Shown here piece by piece: positions 25,603 through 34,346 of a stretch of 48,944 bases of DNA. A program made the position numbers and the translations under genes. Positions within the stretch are counted from its first letter, which is position 1. Each line of letters starts with the position of its first letter. This DNA comes from Candidatus Riflebacteria bacterium HGW-Riflebacteria-1 (GTDB lineage Bacteria; Muiribacteriota; Ozemobacteria; Ozemobacterales; Ozemobacteraceae): contig PGYB01000030.1 in the NCBI GenBank assembly GCA_002839445.1, forward strand, positions 1 through 48,944, written 5' to 3'. The notes below the pieces were generated by a model. It saw only the letters and a program-made list of their open reading frames with translations. It had not been told where the DNA came from and searched no databases.

Positions 25603-25962
25603 TCAGCTGGCGCTGCCCCTCCTGATAGAGTGCTTTTTCTCACTGGTCATAAGATCGGCATAGCTCTTAATTCCGATTTTTTTTATCTTCCTTATACAGG
25701 CTGCTCTGTCTGAACGGAGCACGAACCCAATTATTTTCGAGAAAAAGTTGTTAAATTTAGCGCATTGTTGCGGGTCAGAAAATTCCTGGCAGTCGGCGCA
25801 GGACAGGTAACCGCGCTCTATACAGCACAGGCGTATTTTGCACCATGTCGCCTTCTTGTTGTCATGGCACCCGGGGCAGCGCTCCTTCAAAAAGGAGCTG
25901 CATGCTCCACAGTAAAGACCACAGTAAGCCACCATTTCAGCATGAGAAGTAATCGGTTTCAA
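25603..25962 (-). CDS. Cysteine-rich DUF3795 protein
   Basis: A 119-aa cytoplasmic protein with eleven cysteines in the first 67 residues (including C14, C18, C21, C29, C32, C41, C55 and C58). The opening YCGLYCGACSSF is the DUF3795 signature. It probably binds zinc or an iron-sulfur cluster, and its role is not known. It begins at TTG 25960-25962 (AGGG upstream) or at the ATG nine codons later; either keeps the whole motif. The gap of 22 bp after thrC suggests a shared transcript, but a functional tie to threonine synthesis is not evident. Confidence 0.8.
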   Translation of the reverse strand: MKPITSHAEMVAYCGLYCGACSSFLKERCPGCHDNKKATWCKIRLCCIERGYLSCADCQEFSDPQQCAKFNNFFSKIIGFVLRSDRAACIRKIKKIGIKSYADLMTSEKKHSIRRGSAS

Positions 25963-25984
25963 GCGTTACCCTGCTTTCAACAGT

Positions 25985-27211
25985 TCAGAGCAGTTTTTTT
26001 ACGTGAGCTTCGATAGTGGCTGAATCTGGCGCGACCGGCGCCGGCATGGTGCATACGGAAATTGCCGCTTCAATGTCTTTAAGACCGTTGCCGGTTATCA
26101 ATACGATCACTTTTTCGGCGGCGTCGATGTCTTTGGCGAGAGCATGTTTTTTGAAGCCGGCAAACGCGGTGACGCCAGCGGGTTCGCCGAACACACCGGT
26201 TGCGCGTGGCATTTCGAGCAGAGCCGATTTGATTTCGTCATCAGTAACCGAAATGCAGTCGCCGTTTGAATTTTTGAGGGCGCGCATGGCCTTGAGTCGG
26301 TTGCGCGGAATGCCAACTGCAATTGAATCGGCAATGGTATCGCCCTGCTGGGCAACAAATTCGCCGGTCTTGAGAGCTACCTCTACCGGGTTGCAGCCTG
26401 CAGCCTGCACGCCGATAATGCGTGGCATGCGGTCGGTCAGCCCAAGCTGCATCAGGTCGTAAAAACCTTTATAGATACCTGAAGTGATACAACCGTCACC
26501 GATGGAGACATACACACGGTCAGGCAGGTCAAACCCCATCTGTTCCCACATTTCGTAAGCTACAGTCTTCTTGCCTTCAACGAGAAATGGGTTGTAGGCG
26601 CAGTTGCGGTTATACAGGCCGAATTTTTTGGTAATCTCAACCGATAGCTCAAAAGCGCGGTCATAAGTATCATCGACGATAACCGTTTTGGCGCCATACA
26701 CCAGCAGCTGCGCGACTTTGGCGCGCGGGGCACGTTTGGGCACAAATATTAAGGTTTTAAGGCCGGCAGAGGCGGCGAAACCAGCCAGTGAACTGGCGGC
26801 GTTGCCGGTTGATGCGGCGCAGATAGTTTTGGCACCGGCTTCACGGGCCTTGGCAATTCCTACGGCGCTGGCACGGTCTTTAAGCGATGCAGTTGGATTG
26901 CGTCCGTCGTCTTTAATGTAGACATTGTCCAGTCCCAGCATTTTCTCTAAAGAACGGGAGCGGTAAAGCGGCGTCCAACCGACTTGAAGTGGCGGAATTT
27001 CAGTAGTATCAGCCACCGGCAGCATTTTGCGATAGCGCCAGAGCGAGTAATTCTTAGAGGCAGCTATTTCTTCACGGCTTATTTTGATTGAACCGTAGTC
27101 ATAGACTATATCGAGAATGCCATCGATCCCGCATTCGTCGCAGACATAGCGGTCGGGCGCGTCGGGGTATTCCTTTTCACATTTCATGCACTTCATGGCG
27201 AGAACTTTCAT
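25985..27211 (-). CDS. thrC: Threonine synthase
   Basis: PLP enzyme converting O-phosphohomoserine to threonine. The 408-aa protein has a zinc-ribbon-like N-terminus (C8, C11, C24, C27), then the PLP-lysine block NPTASLKDRAS with K111. The phosphate-binding serine/glycine loop is STGNAASSLAG. This fits the shorter class with a zinc-binding head rather than the long E. coli type. GGGAG lies 9 nt before ATG 27211. A perfect TATAAT on the minus strand (complement at 27249-27254) could be its -10 element, but the -35 is weak. No hom or thrB gene is adjacent. Confidence 0.93.
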   Translation of the reverse strand: MKVLAMKCMKCEKEYPDAPDRYVCDECGIDGILDIVYDYGSIKISREEIAASKNYSLWRYRKMLPVADTTEIPPLQVGWTPLYRSRSLEKMLGLDNVYIKDDGRNPTASLKDRASAVGIAKAREAGAKTICAASTGNAASSLAGFAASAGLKTLIFVPKRAPRAKVAQLLVYGAKTVIVDDTYDRAFELSVEITKKFGLYNRNCAYNPFLVEGKKTVAYEMWEQMGFDLPDRVYVSIGDGCITSGIYKGFYDLMQLGLTDRMPRIIGVQAAGCNPVEVALKTGEFVAQQGDTIADSIAVGIPRNRLKAMRALKNSNGDCISVTDDEIKSALLEMPRATGVFGEPAGVTAFAGFKKHALAKDIDAAEKVIVLITGNGLKDIEAAISVCTMPAPVAPDSATIEAHVKKLL

Positions 27212-27305
27212 GTTTTCGTCTCCCGTTTTTATACTTTATATTACGCGGATTATAACTGAGGGTACAGAATAATTCCAGAAAAACAGCTTATTTTCGGCTA
27301 AAACC

Positions 27306-27334
27306 TTTACATGTTGCCTTTTTATTCTTATTAT
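27306..27334 (+). promoter_or_regulatory. Promoter of the subtilase gene
   Basis: TTTACA (27306-27311) and TATTAT (27329-27334) have a 17-bp spacer, each 5/6 to consensus, 22 bp before ATG 27357, which is itself preceded by GGAGGTGG. Confidence 0.8.
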
Positions 27335-27356
27335 TGAAAAATACGGAGGTGGCCTA

Positions 27357-28808
27357 ATGAAATTTAAACCCATGTATTTGTTGTTTGCACTGGCTGTTTC
27401 GATGAATATTAATGCTTCTAGTGCCGATGCTCTCGAAAAGACCAACGTTCTGGTCATAGATTCTGGCAGTGATTTTACTCATAACGCTCTCAAACCGCTT
27501 GCTCTCGCCAACGAAGCCGAAGCCAAAGGTAAGGCCGGCGTTGATGATGATAAAAACGGTTACGTCGACGACATCTACGGCTGGAATTTCGTAAACAACA
27601 ACAGCACTCTCGTCAACCTCAAAGATACACCTCCAGACTACGACAAAGTGTTGCGCTGCATGGAACTGCTCGGCAAACTGCAGGCTTATGGCCAGGCCGG
27701 CATGACTCCCGAAGAATTTAACTTTCTCAAAACCCAGTATCAGAACCAGCAATTCTGGGCGTGGGTCAGCTTTACCGGTGGCTGGGCGCACGGCACCCAC
27801 TGTGCCGGCATTGCTTCCACTAAAAACAGCGATGTTAACCTGAACGCGATCACTCACATACCTACTGGCAACAGTCCCAAAGAAGAATTAGAAGAAGCCA
27901 TGGCAATGCTCAAGCACAACATGGCGCATCGCATTACCCGCAGAACCCGTAACGGCGAGACTGATGCTAAAAAAGTTACCCTCGACGAGCTTGGCAAGTA
28001 TTTTGCCCAGCTTGGCCAGGATAACGCCGCCAAGGTTCAGCCAAAGGCTGACTATATTGGCTCATTGAAGCCCAGAGTAATCAACTGCTCTTTCGGCTCT
28101 CCCAACAGTGCTCTTGTGGATCTGATGAAGAAAAACATGCCGCAGTGGGGCTGGGTAAATCCGACTGATGCAGAGGTGCAGGAAGTAGTTAACCTTTTCG
28201 TCACCAACGCTTTTCTGCCGAGAGACAAAGCCATGTTCGCCAAAGCACCGAACGCTTTGATCGTTATCGCGTCAGGTAACTCATCAGAAGATCTTGACCC
28301 GTTCGTTTCTACCCCGAATGATGTTCCGATCGAAAACAAGCTGGTAATCGCCGCAACCGACGAAGACCAGAAACTCGCTCCATTCTCATGCTATGGCAAA
28401 AAAGTGGTTGATGTCGGCGTGCCCGGCGTTAACATCTATTCGACCTATCCGAATCAGAAGATGGGCTACATGTCAGGCACTTCTATGGCATGCCCGCTGG
28501 CCGTAAACTATGCCGCCCAGGTTTTCTCGGTTAATCCTTCTCTTACGCCGGTTCAGGTTAAGAAGATTATCATGGAAACCGTTGACAAAAAAGAGTGGCT
28601 GGCTGACAAGGTTAAATCCGGCGGCGTTATCAATGTAACCCGCGCCGTACGTGCCGCGCAGCTGGTGAAAGATGGCAAATCGCTTTCAGCAGCAATAACT
28701 GCCGCCCGTAAAGATGTTAGCGACAAGGTTCACCGCTCGGCGAAGAGAACCCGCCCCGACCTCAGCGATCCGCTGGTTAAGGCTCTCTATTTCTCAATCA
28801 TCAAGTAA
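27357..28808 (+). CDS. Secreted subtilisin-like serine peptidase (family S8)
   Basis: Exported serine protease, 483 aa, signal peptide at about 1-24. Catalytic triad: D35 in VLVIDSGS, H145 in WAHGTHCAGIAS and S376 in MSGTSMACPLA, with oxyanion N308 in ASGNSS. There is almost no propeptide between the signal sequence and the catalytic Asp, which is unusual because most secreted subtilases need an N-terminal chaperone. An insertion of about 80 residues (160-240), rich in charged residues, separates His from the core. The run DDDKNGYVDD at 63-72 looks like a calcium-binding loop. A strong ribosome binding site, promoter and terminator frame it as a single-gene unit. Confidence 0.93.
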   Translation: MKFKPMYLLFALAVSMNINASSADALEKTNVLVIDSGSDFTHNALKPLALANEAEAKGKAGVDDDKNGYVDDIYGWNFVNNNSTLVNLKDTPPDYDKVLRCMELLGKLQAYGQAGMTPEEFNFLKTQYQNQQFWAWVSFTGGWAHGTHCAGIASTKNSDVNLNAITHIPTGNSPKEELEEAMAMLKHNMAHRITRRTRNGETDAKKVTLDELGKYFAQLGQDNAAKVQPKADYIGSLKPRVINCSFGSPNSALVDLMKKNMPQWGWVNPTDAEVQEVVNLFVTNAFLPRDKAMFAKAPNALIVIASGNSSEDLDPFVSTPNDVPIENKLVIAATDEDQKLAPFSCYGKKVVDVGVPGVNIYSTYPNQKMGYMSGTSMACPLAVNYAAQVFSVNPSLTPVQVKKIIMETVDKKEWLADKVKSGGVINVTRAVRAAQLVKDGKSLSAAITAARKDVSDKVHRSAKRTRPDLSDPLVKALYFSIIK

Positions 28809-28827
28809 TATAACAATAGTCTGAATC

Positions 28828-28863
28828 AAAAAAGCCCCCGGTTTTATGACCGGGGGCTTTTTT
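28828..28863. terminator. Bidirectional intrinsic terminator
   Basis: A 15-bp arm pair (28828-28842 with 28849-28863) with GC-rich core GCCCCCGGT, a 6-nt loop, and A/T runs on both sides. It can terminate the subtilase and the convergent cNMP-binding gene. Confidence 0.95.
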
Positions 28864-28870
28864 GTGCTTC

Positions 28871-29386
28871 TTAGCGTTTAAGAACTATCGATAGCGCAGT
28901 TGTCAGCTTCAGAACATCCTTGTTGGCCTTGCGGAGTCTTGTACTTATCAAGGCCGCAAGATTTTTCATGGCTATGACTCCGCCAGCCGGATGCTTGCGG
29001 CAAAATTCTGCAAAGCGGTCACGCAATATCTTCCAGGTCAGGCAATCGCTTAAGGCCTTTACCGTGGCAGTTCTCGGCGAGCTTTCGAGCAACGCCATCT
29101 CACCAAATACGGGCAGCGTGTCAGCGTCAAGGACAATCAGCGTCTTGTCCTTCTCGGAAAAGTCCTCGTCTTCATCTCTCATGACAAGGATTTGCGAAAT
29201 CTCGACCTTGCCAGATGCCAAAATCAGCATTTCATCTCCCGTATCGCCCTCTTTAAATATTGTCTCGCCGGCTTTGAAGTGAGCTGTTTCCATGTAACCA
29301 GCAGCAGAGTTGAGCATTTCCGGGTCAAGGCCGTTATAGAGGCAGACTCCAGAAAGCATCTCGATGTTGATTGGTAGTTCAGTCAT
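28871..29386 (-). CDS. Stand-alone cyclic-nucleotide-binding domain protein
   Basis: A 171-aa soluble protein consisting of a CRP/PKA-type cNMP-binding beta-roll (about 15-130) and a C-terminal helix. The phosphate-binding cassette is FGEMALLESSPRTATV, with E96 contacting the ribose and R105 the cyclic phosphate, so binding should be intact. Unlike CRP it has no DNA-binding helix-turn-helix; residues 140-171 form only a short amphipathic helix. It lies 52 bp after the K+ channel gene on the same strand, with GAGAGA before its ATG, so it is likely made with the channel. It is a candidate cAMP effector, given the two cyclases in this window. Confidence 0.88.
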   Translation of the reverse strand: MTELPINIEMLSGVCLYNGLDPEMLNSAAGYMETAHFKAGETIFKEGDTGDEMLILASGKVEISQILVMRDEDEDFSEKDKTLIVLDADTLPVFGEMALLESSPRTATVKALSDCLTWKILRDRFAEFCRKHPAGGVIAMKNLAALISTRLRKANKDVLKLTTALSIVLKR

Positions 29387-29438
29387 GATTATTCTCTCTT
29401 GATCTGGCTTTTTTGTGCCTTTGATTCGTATATAAAAA

Positions 29439-30629
29439 TCAACGCCCGGCTATAATAATGGCCTTATCGTCCTTCTTGATGATGTAATCACGGCCAGGAT
29501 TCATCTTGAGCTTAGATGTCGGCTTACCTTCAGTCAGAAAGTTTTCTTTCGACTCCTTAAGCTTGTCGCGGATAAAATTGTCAATAGCCGAGCCATCAGC
29601 CAGCATGCTTTCGAGACTGAAGCCCTTTTCATTTCTGAAAATGCCTACCAGAACTGCCGATTGCTCGACCAGAAAACGTGTCATTGCCTGTTCAAAAGAA
29701 ATCCCGATCATATCAGACGGAAATGCTTTCGAATCAAGTCTTACATCGCTCCCGGAATCGCTGAGCGTTTTTATCACCATGGGCAGCTCAGGTGAGCTGG
29801 TGCCTCGCGCCAGCAGGAATCCGCTCATTCCGCCCTGCACAACGATTTCGTCGGCACCGGCCCTGCGCACATGGTCGATCTTTTCTTCATCAACAATCTC
29901 TGCGCATATTCGTATTTTCGGTTTGAGGTCTTTTATTGTCAACGTCGTCAGAATAGTTCTGTCGTCTACAAGAGAGCCAGTGGCGGTGTCGGCTGAGGTA
30001 TCTGCCAGAATTATAACCGAAGAAGCCTGCATGATGCCGGCACGGCGCAAAATAGTCTCTCTTGAGTAGTCGCCTTTGACAAAGCGTAATTCCAGCTTGT
30101 CGGCGAGGTTCTCTTTGAGCACGGCAAAGTCTTCTTCGTCCATGTTGTTAACCAGAACAACCTCGTCAGCTGAAGAATTCTGAACAAGCTCGTCAAGCAC
30201 ACGATTGAGATTTCTGTTGATTCCACACAAAACCAGATGATTGTTTGTCAGCACGGTTTCTAGACCTTTCCCTTCTCTGATGCTTCGTTCTACCATCAGC
30301 GAAGCCATTGTGGCGGTAAACACGGTCATAATAACCACGCCACCGGATATCACCATCATACCAAGGATTTTTCCTGCAGGAGTAACCGGGTATTTGTCGC
30401 CATAGCCGACAGTGGCCACAGTAACCAGCGCCCACCAGAGACCGTCTGCCAAAGCCTGATGCCATGGTTTTCCATCGTTCTCGAGCCAGGCAAAGCCTAT
30501 GGCGGCAAGCATCAGAAACAACATCGCAATAAATGCCAGTCTTAACACGGTAACGTCAGCAAGCATACGCCGAAATCTTTCGATTTCGGGCCTGAAGTTA
30601 AAAAAGTGGCGAACTTCGCTTTGTTTCAT
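29439..30629 (-). CDS. Two-helix K+ channel with RCK/TrkA-N domains
   Basis: Predicted potassium channel of the 2TM-pore plus RCK type. TM1 is at 28-48, the pore helix and selectivity filter TVGYGD at 73-78, and TM2 at 85-110, followed by a Rossmann RCK domain beginning LVLCGINRN near residue 132. A C-terminal TrkA-C-like region (about 290-396) completes the 396 aa. The filter is canonical for K+. AAGGA precedes ATG 30629. RCK domains usually gate by Ca2+, NAD(H), ATP or cyclic dinucleotides; which applies here is not readable from sequence. It is followed by the stand-alone cNMP-binding gene. Confidence 0.93.
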   Translation of the reverse strand: MKQSEVRHFFNFRPEIERFRRMLADVTVLRLAFIAMLFLMLAAIGFAWLENDGKPWHQALADGLWWALVTVATVGYGDKYPVTPAGKILGMMVISGGVVIMTVFTATMASLMVERSIREGKGLETVLTNNHLVLCGINRNLNRVLDELVQNSSADEVVLVNNMDEEDFAVLKENLADKLELRFVKGDYSRETILRRAGIMQASSVIILADTSADTATGSLVDDRTILTTLTIKDLKPKIRICAEIVDEEKIDHVRRAGADEIVVQGGMSGFLLARGTSSPELPMVIKTLSDSGSDVRLDSKAFPSDMIGISFEQAMTRFLVEQSAVLVGIFRNEKGFSLESMLADGSAIDNFIRDKLKESKENFLTEGKPTSKLKMNPGRDYIIKKDDKAIIIAGR

Positions 30630-30716
30630 ATTCCTTATCTACTCTGCGCGCACGAATTATATCACAAATCTTTTTATGTGAAGATTCTATAATTGAGCAA
30701 TACACAAATTCAGTAT

Positions 30717-32195
30717 TCATTCGGTTGTTTGAATAATACAGTCTTCGACAGCAGGCTGAGGGAGATTGGTCAGGTCATCAACCAGATACGCTGAAACAAC
30801 ATCTGAAAGCAGCCTGGCACTGCCGTTGTCAAAAATGGTTACTGACCCGCTGCGGCTGATTTCGTGCGAAACGCTTCCAGGATCAGGATGAAAACGAAAT
30901 TTGGCTACGGTTGCGTCTTCAAGCGTGACTGAATACGGGTGTTGGCGACCACCTGGCAACTGCCAGACAATGCGATGATGCCCTGGTCTGATACCGCGCA
31001 TCTGAAGAGGGCAACGCCCTGCAGGTCTTCCATCAAGGGTGGCGTGGGTTTCCGGGGTGTCGCATTTGATGAACAATTCAACGCCGAGTTGATACTGATC
31101 AGGTTCTTTCTGATATTCGGGTAGAGTGTTTAGCCTGGCCAGACAAAGATCAACCTGTTTTTCAAAATAGCCGGCATGAAAAGCCTGACCAAGATAAAAC
31201 ACGACCATTGCTGAATCAGGTTCAAGCCAGTAAGCTCGGCTCAGACAGGCAAGTGCCCTCGGAATATCGAATTTTACCAGATAAAGGTGCCCCAGCAAGC
31301 CGAAAGCAAAGGCGTCACCAGGGGTAAGCTTTACCCTCCGCATGGCCAGCTTGGCAGCTGTATCTGCGCCCTCGACTTTCCAGGCGTCGGCAATAGCAGC
31401 AAGTTCGAGTTCGGCTGGCAACTGCGGCAGATCGTTGAGTCGCGCTGCCGGCGAAGTCGGGTGATTGACCTCTGACTGGCGGGCGCCGCACAGTGGTGAG
31501 AGAACATCAATGGCCAATGCCGCCCAGTCTTTATAATCGTTTTCGTAAAGAATTCTCGCCGTGGTAGTGGTGAAGTAGCGAAAAAACTCGTCTCGATCTG
31601 GAAATCTGCCCAGCGCATCCATCAGGATTTTGCCGGTATGGTCGCGATCCTCGGGGTCGAGTGCCAGCAGTTCAGCCACCACCGCAAGTCCGTAAGAGCG
31701 GTCTGAATCATACTCCCAGTTAGAATCGAAGAAGTCGACAATAAAGGCTGCCGGGTTCTTTTTGTAAGCATCAATATGTGCAGCAGACAATTCTGGCATA
31801 GCTGGCATCAGAACCTTGCCGCGAATCTTTTCTTCCTTGTTTTTCGCCGCCGCTATAATTTTTTGCAGTCGTGAGCCAGCTTCTGCCAGCTCTGGGTCAC
31901 CACCATCAATCATGTCTTCGGCAATATAGTCGATCATAAAGTAATTGGCGAGCCCAGGAACCAGAATAATCAGGTGCCCGATCATGCTGGCAAATTCAAG
32001 ATAAAATGTCTTGCGCTCGATAATCTCGCTCTCGCCCATGCCACAAGCCATAAGTAAGGACTGCAGTTCATCACTATGCTGGTGCCAGAGCGCGAAACGA
32101 CACGCCTGAAGAATTTGTTTCTGATCGCCACGCGCTAGTGGTACATGTGCGAACCGATACTTGTTAACGAACTCAGACAGGTTTTCTCGATACAT
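30717..32195 (-). CDS. Cytoplasmic TPR protein with PEGA-like C-terminal domain
   Basis: I do not recognise an enzyme. The 492-aa protein has no signal peptide. Residues 1-250 are mostly helical with no known domain. About 295-370 contain TPR-like helices (for example FGLLGHLYLVKFDIPRALAC). About 385-440 form a beta domain with the PEGA-like pattern CDTPETHATLDGRPAGRCPL followed by a glycine and strand-rich stretch. PEGA domains usually act outside the cytoplasm, so its presence without an export signal is odd. GAGGGA precedes ATG 32195. It lies upstream of the channel gene with an 87-bp gap and could be co-transcribed. Confidence 0.75.
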   Translation of the reverse strand: MYRENLSEFVNKYRFAHVPLARGDQKQILQACRFALWHQHSDELQSLLMACGMGESEIIERKTFYLEFASMIGHLIILVPGLANYFMIDYIAEDMIDGGDPELAEAGSRLQKIIAAAKNKEEKIRGKVLMPAMPELSAAHIDAYKKNPAAFIVDFFDSNWEYDSDRSYGLAVVAELLALDPEDRDHTGKILMDALGRFPDRDEFFRYFTTTTARILYENDYKDWAALAIDVLSPLCGARQSEVNHPTSPAARLNDLPQLPAELELAAIADAWKVEGADTAAKLAMRRVKLTPGDAFAFGLLGHLYLVKFDIPRALACLSRAYWLEPDSAMVVFYLGQAFHAGYFEKQVDLCLARLNTLPEYQKEPDQYQLGVELFIKCDTPETHATLDGRPAGRCPLQMRGIRPGHHRIVWQLPGGRQHPYSVTLEDATVAKFRFHPDPGSVSHEISRSGSVTIFDNGSARLLSDVVSAYLVDDLTNLPQPAVEDCIIQTTE

Positions 32196-32455
32196 CTATT
32201 CCCTCAACTACTACAGAAGGTTTATCGGGCTAAAAAGAGTTTATCAGTTAATTACGTGCGCGTAAATCCGGTTTATTTGCATTATCTGGCAGTTCACTTT
32301 TATGCCTGACGGCTTAAATAATCTTGATATAAGAGAGTTTCGGGTATGATAAACTAGCATGCATATGCACCGCAATTCCGGTGTAGCAGCAGCGGTGTTC
32401 AATTACTACCGCTTAGATCAGCTCCGACAAGTCTAGCCCGACGAGTGAGTGGATT

Positions 32456-34075
32456 ATGGAAATCAGGCAAATGGGCGTCGAAGAATTGTTTTTTCAGATT
32501 TCGCTCGAATGCTGTGCCGATGGGAAAGTGTCGGCAGAAGAATTCGAGCTGTTGCGCAGGGTATCTGCGCTGATCAAGCTAGACAAAGACAAGGCAAACG
32601 AAATTGCCAACCGGGCGGTCAGCACATTCAAAAGCGGCCAACTGCCAGGTGCCAGAACAGCCGGGCCGGATCTCATATATCAGCAACTTCTGCTGCAACT
32701 CTGTGCGGATGGCGTTCTTGACGCCGAGGAAGATGCCGTTCTGCAAAGCCTGAAACAGCTGCTTGGCAGCGACACGAAAAATTTCCATAAGCTGGCCGCG
32801 CGTGACGACCAGAGAAAAATACGGCTGAAACCGCTGCTCTGCAGCAATTGCAAAGGCCTGTTGCCGCTCAAAAAAAGCGAATGGATCGAATGCCCATATT
32901 GTGCAAAGAAGAACAATATTCCTGCTTCTTACCTCGATGCGATAGTCACACGCGCGTCGCTGAATCGCCATAAATCGAAACTTCACGAGATCAGGGATGC
33001 AGTAGGCAGGATGCCGACATTTTTCGAGACAGTGGTTTCGTATTTTCCTGATTCGCTGATTTTCTTTCTGTTTACGCTGTTCATCTTGTTTTTTCAGCAT
33101 TATCTCAACATTCTGCTGTTTTACCCGGTTTCGTTGTATTACAACAAACACCTTCTGCAGAGCTTTTATGAATTTTCAAACCCGATGTTGCTGGCGTTCA
33201 TAAAAGCTGCTGCACTATATGTTCTGTTGTCAATTCCTTTTGCCTTTATTTACAGGCTGAAGCGAAAGATTTCTGTGCTTGCGCCGCTGCAGATATCGCT
33301 GGCGGCCGGTGCGCCGATTATTCCGGGAGGTCCGGCCACCTGCAACAATTGCGGTGGGGCACTGCTGGTAGAACGGGATTCACATATCGTAACCTGTGCT
33401 TATTGCGAAACCGAAAACCTGGTCGGGTTGCCAGAAAAATGGCTGCAAACAGCACGATCACGATTGTCTGGCGTGCAGAAAAGCTCAACTGAAGCAATCA
33501 AGAATTTTAAACATGAGACCGGCAGACTCTACGAAACACTGTTCAGTCTTGCGATTCTTTTTGTCATATACGGCTTCATTCTCGGTTCACTCTATGAAAA
33601 TGAAAGATCCGATCATTTTTTGCCGCAGATTAAACCAGATGAATCACAGAGAGCAGTCATTTATACTGATTCAGCCTCGCGCCCCCCTCTGAATTTTACT
33701 GAGTGGAACCTGATACCTCTGACTTACGCTTCAGCTGAATGGAAGTCTGCTGACCTCTTTCTCTTTGTTAATAGCGGCGAGAGGTTTGTCGTGAGCTGGA
33801 AGCCCGATGAGCAGCACTTCAAAGAATTACAGTCGAAAACGTATTACTTGAGAGATCTTCCGGTTCCTGATCGTATGACTGTAGCGTTTTATCAAACCTT
33901 TTCCTATGATCCTTCAGGCAAAAATGTCATGAAAAGACTGCAGTCACTTGAAGTTTTCGCTGAAAAAGAAATTGAGTTCACGGCAGAAATCAGCGGTTAT
34001 TACCATCTCAGATGCTATTTTCCAGAACATTTGCCGCAGTTCTTTTTAAGAATAGCAAGAGTTAAACCAGATTAA
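32456..34075 (+). CDS. Membrane protein with TerB-like domain and two zinc ribbons
   Basis: Unknown function. Residues 1-115 form a helical TerB-like domain with two acidic repeats (CADGKVSAEE and CADGVLDAEED). A first zinc ribbon follows (C129, C132, C146, C149), then two membrane helices (199-222 and 244-266). A second zinc ribbon (C296, C299, C314, C317), a third helix (360-380) and a 160-residue beta-rich outer domain complete the 539 aa. TerB-like folds often occur with membrane stress systems. ATG 32456 is used; a second ATG at 32471 is equally possible. Two SPFH genes follow after 271 bp of repeat-bearing DNA. Confidence 0.8.
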   Translation: MEIRQMGVEELFFQISLECCADGKVSAEEFELLRRVSALIKLDKDKANEIANRAVSTFKSGQLPGARTAGPDLIYQQLLLQLCADGVLDAEEDAVLQSLKQLLGSDTKNFHKLAARDDQRKIRLKPLLCSNCKGLLPLKKSEWIECPYCAKKNNIPASYLDAIVTRASLNRHKSKLHEIRDAVGRMPTFFETVVSYFPDSLIFFLFTLFILFFQHYLNILLFYPVSLYYNKHLLQSFYEFSNPMLLAFIKAAALYVLLSIPFAFIYRLKRKISVLAPLQISLAAGAPIIPGGPATCNNCGGALLVERDSHIVTCAYCETENLVGLPEKWLQTARSRLSGVQKSSTEAIKNFKHETGRLYETLFSLAILFVIYGFILGSLYENERSDHFLPQIKPDESQRAVIYTDSASRPPLNFTEWNLIPLTYASAEWKSADLFLFVNSGERFVVSWKPDEQHFKELQSKTYYLRDLPVPDRMTVAFYQTFSYDPSGKNVMKRLQSLEVFAEKEIEFTAEISGYYHLRCYFPEHLPQFFLRIARVKPD

Positions 34076-34077
34076 AC

Positions 34078-34153
34078 GTCATCCTGCGCGCAGTCGCAGG
34101 ATCCAGAATTACAATAAAGGCATGGATTCTGCGACTTCGCGTTGCTACGCGCA
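34078..34153. repeat. Inverted-repeat extragenic element
   Basis: A left arm with an internal palindrome (ATCCTGCG 34081-34088 with CGCAGGAT 34095-34102) is mirrored imperfectly by 34123-34153, which shares CTGCGACT-CGCG and CGCGCAG with the complement of the left arm. A small hairpin GAATCC/GGATTC follows near 34176-34196. The pattern resembles a dispersed extragenic palindrome. The rest of the gap to 34346 shows no gene. Confidence 0.6.
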
Positions 34154-34346
34154 GAACAACAGAGAGAAAACAATAGAATCCTCAAACAAGGATTCGGCAA
34201 ACCCGTGCCAGGTCACAAAACACCTGCTAAATGCTACAGGTTTGGCTTCTCACCGGGAGTTCTTGCTGAATAAATTGAGAATAATGTATTTCTTGCGGTT
34301 TTAAGTTAAAATGTCAGGGTAAATTTGTGAGGCACGGGAGGTGCGC

